Source of the DNA: Heterobasidion occidentale | Taxonomy: Eukaryota; Basidiomycota; Agaricomycetes; Russulales; Bondarzewiaceae | Direction: 5' to 3' | DNA length: 64,000 bases | Assembly: GCA_039111635.1 (NCBI GenBank) | Contig: JBCAQO010000003.1 | Location: forward strand, 3,162,001 to 3,226,000 | Shown: piece by piece, positions 59,783 to 64,000 of the stretch | How positions within the stretch are numbered: the first letter of the stretch is position 1 | Layout: the number at the start of each line of letters is the position of its first letter | The notes under the pieces: generated by a model | Databases searched by the model: none | The model's input: only the letters and a program-made list of their open reading frames with translations | What the model was told of the DNA's origin: nothing | Made by a program: the position numbers and the translations under genes

Positions 59783-60490
59783 CAGCGGCCTATGGGATTG
59801 GTGTATGTATAATATCAACAGTCCATATATCAGATATATGAGTGCAATTTCTAATCACGAGATAGCGCTTCAGCCTTTTTAGCTCGCAATAAAACGCCGC
59901 CTCCAGCCTTCATGCACTCCGTTCTCGTAAACATGGTACACACATCAATTGACATTGCATCCATTCGCGAGGTAGTGGTGAAGCAATGGGTCACAGCAAT
60001 GGCTGTTATGAGACGGTGATCGGCGCGTACCCGCTCTCAGGCGCTCTTCGTACGCAAGAAGATGCAGCTACAGCTGGTGGACCTACTTCTCGAGCATGAG
60101 CATGTCGTATCAGTGTGAGGAGAGGCTTACCTTCTCAAGTCTCTAGCGCCCATCTCCGTAACAGAGTTTTTTATCATCAGATCCTTTAGCTATTTACTTC
60201 TCGTCTGCGTGGACCTTGCATGTATTTTTGCGGTTGTGGTTTCGGTCCAGTTCGTGGTAAGTCGTGATTGTGAATAGGATTGTTCATCAGTAAATGAGCA
60301 AAAAAGCTTGCAGTACTTAAATAACTTGAAAACCCTTTTAGTACTTTTATAAGCTAGATATTCTTATTATTTATCTATAAGGATCTATAAGGACCCTAGC
60401 TTGCAGCGAGACACAGAGCTTGTAGTAAGCTTGATTATCTAGGTCTCAATCTGCAAGCTCGCACACAAGGAGCAGCATAAGATCCAAATT

Positions 60491-60600
60491 AAAAAGCTAT
60501 TCCAAATCTGCCACCAGCCAGACTTGAACCCTCGGTCTTCAGCCCCAGTCAAAAGTCGGTCGAGGGAAATAGAGGCGCCTCTGTTTGAATCTGTTTGAAT
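60491..60600 (-). ncRNA. tRNA-like / SINE-like element (weak)
   Basis: On the minus strand GGTTCAAGTC (60530-60521) fits a Pol III B box, and a TTTTT run (60495-60491) follows about 25 bp later as a possible terminator. Upstream sequence (TGACTGGGGCTG) is only a poor A box, and I cannot fold a full cloverleaf or find an anticodon arm. It may be a degenerate tRNA gene or the head of a tRNA-derived SINE. Confidence 0.2.
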
Positions 60601-60710
60601 CTATTTGACTATAGAATTTTAGACTTTTCATAGGCAGATCGAGGGAAATCCATTGAGGTATATTCGGGTCGGTTCGTCCACTGTATCTTCGTAAAAAGAA
60701 AATAGGGGCT

Positions 60711-60810
60711 TTTTGAATCTATTTGAATCTATTTGAATCTATTTGAATCTATTTGAATCGTTTTGAATCCATTAAAATCCATTAAAATCCATCAAAATCC
60801 ATTGGGATCC
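60711..60810. repeat. 10-bp minisatellite, ten units
   Basis: Ten consecutive 10-bp units that start as WTTTGAATCT and drift to ATTAAAATCC, ATCAAAATCC and ATTGGGATCC. Every unit has exactly ten bases. Two or three related units occur at 60583-60608. Confidence 0.95.
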
Positions 60811-60981
60811 ATTCACACTGATTCATGTTAGATATACACCTATTCTATGCCAATTGCGCCGTGCTACTGCTCCGCCTTCCTCCGTGACTGCCCCAACAAG
60901 CGCGAAACTATCGCAGCCCAGCACTGACCCATCCAAACCACTGTTGCTGCTGTCGACGTGCGGAAGCACCAGCTTCTCCGA

Positions 60982-61797
60982 CTATGCTGAGGATGTGTCG
61001 TGTTCCATCTGCTTGTAGTGCTGCATACCAAAGTCAGTTGATAAGCCTTAAGTGTATACAAGGGGAGTGTACGACACCTTCTTCTCGTCCTTGCTTAGCG
61101 AGGCCCAATGCTCCATGAACTCCAGACGCCCTGCGTCGGGATGCATAGCCTTCCACTCTCGGGCACATATGTTCCTATAGGTAAGTGATCAGCGAGCGTG
61201 ACACAGGATTCTCTCGTACACTTACTCAGCACTGTTCTTCTTACCCAGGTTCCACTTGCGGGCTTTCTTCCCCTTCCCCTTTGCAATCGACAGAGTATCG
61301 TTGCCTTCCGATTGCGAAGACGAGTTGAGCGGTTTGGATGCGGCCGATGCTGAAGGGATCTGGCTGGTGGAGGCACTGGAGGAATCAGCCGGCGCCGCTG
61401 TAGAGCTCGAGGCTGGCAATGGGTCAAGTTGTCGCACGGGAAGGGGGGTGGACAGAGTGGTTGCTGGGGTTTGTATGTGTGTAATGGCAGCATCTGAGTG
61501 CACACGGTGTCAGTAGCTGAAGAGTATACATGTACCCTGCACAGTAATCATACCTTCTGCATGAATCTCTCGCTCTGCGAGGGAAGCGGGGGGTGCATCG
61601 GAATCATCCGTATTCATCACGGTTGTCGTGTCGGAGGTTGCGATGGGGTCAGCGTTGTGCTCGGTCGGTGCAATTGCCGTGGGGGGAGGGATAGGATCTG
61701 CCATTGCATTGGCAGTCGCGTCAGGGTCTTGTCGCATAGTCGATGTCATCGTAAGCTGGGGGACTGGGTCACCTATTGACAAAGAAGGGGGCTGCAT
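60982..61797 (-). CDS. low-complexity protein with an HMG-box-like C-terminus (hypothetical)
   Basis: Four-exon model. The start at 61797 (MQPPSLSIGDPVPQL) is tentative, since an upstream exon could exist. Exon 1 is Thr/Ala/Pro-rich and ends EREIHAE. An intron (GTATGA...ACTCAG) joins to DAAITHIQTPATTLSTP. A Ser/Ala-rich stretch leads to a basic KGKGKKARKWNLGKK segment. A GTAAGT intron then joins to NICAREWKAMHPDAGRLEFM, followed by EHWASLSKDEKK, and a last small exon HYKQMEHDTSSA ends at 60982. The W...P...F..HW.SLS.DEK..Y pattern resembles HMG-box helices 1-2 and short repeat-associated genes of polypores. A DNA-binding role is only a guess. Confidence 0.45.
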
Positions 61798-62068
61798 TGG
61801 CGGCCGGAGGTCGGCACTGCAAATAAAAATGAGTACGAAAGGGCTGCTTGATAGAGCGGTGATGAGCATGTACCCGCGCTAGGGTCCGAGGGAGGTATTC
61901 GGGAAGCTTTGGGGAGATACCGAACAGCGTTAGACAAGTACCGAAGATGCCGACTTGCACCGAACACGGTCGGTCCCCACCCGACCGACCGCAACCCTCC
62001 AAAGGACGTTCGGCAGCACTTGGGTCAGTTCGCCCACACTTCACGTACTTACCATGACCACACAGGGG
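61798..62068. other. spacer left of the LTR candidate
   Basis: Contains GACCGACC/GGTCGGTC-type motifs (about 61955-61990) similar to those at 62725-62760. Minus-strand frames here do not join in phase to the exon at 61797, so I make no gene call. A purine run, CAGGGG, directly precedes the LTR start. Confidence 0.4.
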
Positions 62069-62691
62069 TGTTACGATAGGTGTTTACGAGATCGGAGCCA
62101 GTCTTCCGTGTCGGCCGATGTGCTCCGTGAGTCGGTCGGTCCTTATCGCTTATCTTCCCGACCTCCACATGGTCGGTCAAACGCGATTTTGTACCATTAC
62201 TTGGCCACCCTGGTCGTACGATACCTCTTCTTTTTTTCATTGGTTCTCCAATGCCTGTTCCGGCTACCTACGCTCGGGCGACGGATCCCGAACGTTCGGG
62301 ATTTCGCCATCGCTGATTAACTTTTACCTTGTCACCTTCGGAACCCATATGGACATCTCACCTACCTTCTATCTTCTCTGATCGCTAAGGCTTGGCGCCC
62401 ATTCGACATCTACTCTCATTTCTTGTTTAATATTTTACTTAGGGGCTCTGTTTACTATAAAAACCTACATACAACTCTGGAATAAACCAGCCTTCGCACC
62501 CCACAGTTCAGAGCTCATCCGCACTCGTCGCAACCATCGAAATCGTCTTCGTCGACTTCCGAAACTTGTCATCCTCGTCGTTCGGCCTCATTTGCGTTCG
62601 TACTCGTCTCTTCGCTCGTACCCCCCGTCCTCCCTCGTATATTGTCAGAGTCCCGTGTGGCTCTTGAAGCACGTAGTTGTCGGTCGTGACA
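62069..62691. mobile_element. solo LTR candidate, Gypsy-like termini
   Basis: Begins TGTTACGA and ends TCGTGACA, an imperfect inverted pair of the TG...CA type common in fungal Ty3/Gypsy LTRs. Inside are TATAAAAACC (about 62456) and AATAAA (about 62482), suitable as promoter and poly(A) signals, then a C/T-rich part. The flanking five bases differ (AGGGG and CTACC), so no target-site duplication supports the ends. No reverse transcriptase or integrase frame is nearby. It could be an old solo LTR or the right LTR of a deleted element. Confidence 0.45.
62285..62302. repeat. 18-bp perfect palindrome inside the LTR candidate
   Basis: ATCCCGAACGTTCGGGAT is its own reverse complement. It shares the core CCGAACGTTCGG with the palindrome at 62726-62747. 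Confidence 0.95.
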
Positions 62692-62725
62692 CTACCTTCT
62701 CGTTACCGACCGAATCCCCGACACG

Positions 62726-62747
62726 ACCGACCGAACGTTCGGTCGGT
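62726..62747. repeat. 22-bp perfect palindrome
   Basis: A self-complementary stretch centred on AACGTT between 62736 and 62737, with core CCGACCGAACGTTCGGTCGG. It lies about 35 bp right of the LTR candidate. Confidence 0.95.
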
Positions 62748-62978
62748 GTTCGGTGCAGTCCCGAAACCGTTCGGGCGCTATAATCTCACACTCCCCGTTG
62801 CTTCTCAGTACGCCTTCAATTTCTAAAGTCATCACTAACAATTCCTTGTGTATTAGATACTAGCTCCAGCACCCCTGCATTAGAGGTTGTTTTAGTGTTG
62901 TGCTCAGCACTTAGAGCCACCTCTAGCGTATCAGCGGATTTCGCTTACAAAGGATCAGCAAAGATCTATGAGAGTGTA

Positions 62979-64000
62979 TCAGTACTGTGCATCTTCAAGT
63001 ATGGATGGACTCACAATCGGAGGGGGCTCGACACGAGGCACGAGAGATGCTGCGAGAGCTGGAAAGGGAGCGCCAACGACAGGAACACCAACAACAGGAG
63101 CGCCGACAACAGGAGCAACAGAAGCGCCGACGACGGGACCTGTCGTCGACGCTCCTGTCGTAGACACTCCTGTTGTTGATGCTCCTGTCATAGACGCTCC
63201 TGTCGCTGACGCTCCTGTCGTCAGCACTCCCGCCGTTGGTGCTCCTGTCGTCGGCACTTCTGTCATCGGCACTCCTGTTGTTGGCGCTCCCGTCGTCGAC
63301 ACTCCTGGTACAAGATTTTGAACAGGCATCGGTTGTGGGAAAAAGAAAGGGACTTGTGTGGGGCCGGAGGCTTCAGTGAGTGTGATGTTGTCGAGCGGCT
63401 GATCCTCTGACGGTGCGAGCTTGGACTGTTTCGCTGGGCGGTTGCTGCTGTTGTACGCGGGTTGCTTACGCTTGCGAGGAAAGGGCTGACCAGCGACTAC
63501 TATGAGCCCAGCGTCAGCGCGTACGTCGTCATTTGCAGCCTCCAACTTGATTGCACTCTGCTTGGCTTGCAGCAGTTCCCTTCGGCCAGCTTCTCCAAGC
63601 CAAGATGAGTAATAAAGGGTGCCGATGTATAACGACTTCCATCCGTCTTCGCAAAGTCGGAGCAACGGGAATTGTGCCTCCATGTTGGTCCGAAAGAGAG
63701 GGAGAGGTTGTTGGGGAGAATGCTCCACTTGGCAGGAGCAATGCCGTCGTTGAGCCAGGATTGCCAGATGCTTCGCCCGAAGCGACGCATGTCAGTACCT
63801 TCGTGGCCACCAATTGCCTTACCGTCTTCATCTACAATAAAAAGAAGATTCACATTGATACCTTTTGCTGCGCGAGAACCACCCTTCTTGCCAGGTTCTG
63901 TGTCCGGACTTGCGACAATGCGTTTCCTCTCTAGGGCCTCTATCCATGTCCGCTTCTTCCAGTAAAGGTCCGGTGCATCTGTCGTCGTGAGCTGGCGATC
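62979..64000 (-). CDS. repeat-region protein with pentapeptide repeats, 5' end beyond the window
   Basis: The frame enters from the right edge reading DRQLTTTDAPDLYWKKRTWI and continues through LFIVDEDGKAIGGHEG, DMRRFGRSIWQSWLNDG and, in a second frame from about 63680, NMEAQFPLLRLCEDGWKSLY, then IGTLYYSSWLGEAGRREL. A basic segment, PFPRKRKQPAYNSSNRPAKQ, and a long tract of TTGAP-type pentapeptides follow, ending DAQY. I recognise the DEDG...RSIW...F..LRLCEDxWK...YxSW pattern as a basidiomycete family that is frequent near repeats and has no known function. The switch between frames near 63690 needs one extra base (SLSF into RTNM) or an unseen intron. It is partial. Confidence 0.5.
63072..63306 (-). 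repeat. 15-bp coding minisatellite (pentapeptide repeat)
   Basis: About fifteen imperfect 15-bp units encode T-T-G-A-P/S pentapeptides on the minus strand; the plus strand reads V-V-D-A-P. The period is a multiple of three, so both frames stay open. Confidence 0.9.

Larger units (their letters stand above)
59783..60981. other. AT-rich intergenic interval with repeats
   Basis: No coding gene is seen. The part 60290-60480 is AT-rich, with short inverted pieces (AGCTTGCAG near 60399 and CTGCAAGCT near 60451). It also contains the Pol III-like element and the 10-bp minisatellite listed separately. The last 120 bp are the 3' flank of the gene ending at 60982. Confidence 0.5.

Noticed and set aside
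60982..62979. A complete LTR retrotransposon spanning the two low-complexity genes
   Set aside because: Only one LTR-like sequence, no target-site duplication, and no gag, reverse transcriptase or integrase motif.
1..64000. CRISPR arrays, operons, prokaryotic mobile elements
   Set aside because: The window is intron-rich fungal DNA; the tandem repeats seen are minisatellites without spacer structure.

Overview
This window is eukaryotic and almost certainly from a basidiomycete fungus of the Agaricomycetes. The genes are split by many short GT-AG introns, mostly about 50-75 bp. Several proteins belong to families typical of mushroom-forming fungi: a giant DUF6606/DUF3638 protein, large F-box proteins with a conserved tail, multi-copy orphan membrane proteins, and GH85 and S10 enzymes. 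There are no operons, CRISPR arrays, rRNA genes or prokaryotic signals. Exon models were made by reading splice signals and comparing with remembered family sequences; no database search was run.

Layout. 0.7-2.5 kb: MFS monocarboxylate-type transporter (copy 1). 3.0-3.8 kb: isoprenylcysteine methyltransferase. 4.9-6.4 kb: membrane-anchored Smr-domain protein. 7.1-8.6 kb: orphan membrane protein. 8.9-10.4 kb: decayed gene relics. 10.9-12.6 kb: p31comet-like protein, divergent from a conserved unknown gene (12.9-15.1 kb). 15.6-19.0 kb: RNA14/CstF-77, divergent from a GH85 ENGase (19.2-21.7 kb). 22-26.2 kb: three tandem F-box-like paralogues, the third frameshifted. 26.7-29.1 kb: Hrp1/Musashi-type RNA-binding protein. 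29.5-32.1 kb: secreted serine carboxypeptidase. 32.4-34 kb: relics. 34.2-42 kb: tandem duplication carrying transporter copies 2 and 3. 43.3-45.8 kb: F-box protein. 45.8-50 kb: gene-poor, with a relic of a fourth transporter copy and its downstream flank. 50.2-59.8 kb: one giant gene of about 3,070 codons. 60-64 kb: repeat-rich end with a 10-bp minisatellite, a solo-LTR candidate, long palindromes and two low-complexity genes, the last running off the window.

The housekeeping functions (mRNA 3'-end processing, RNA binding, spindle checkpoint, CaaX methylation, N-glycan release, secreted proteolysis) are unrelated neighbours rather than a pathway. The lively part is local duplication. The transporter unit has four copies in different states of decay. 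The F-box array seems to have spread leftwards from the 3' end of the RNA-binding-protein gene, taking a piece of that gene's last codons with it. I found no convincing new multi-gene system. Several conserved genes need one extra base to stay in frame, which means either recent decay or assembly indels and should be settled before any are called pseudogenes.
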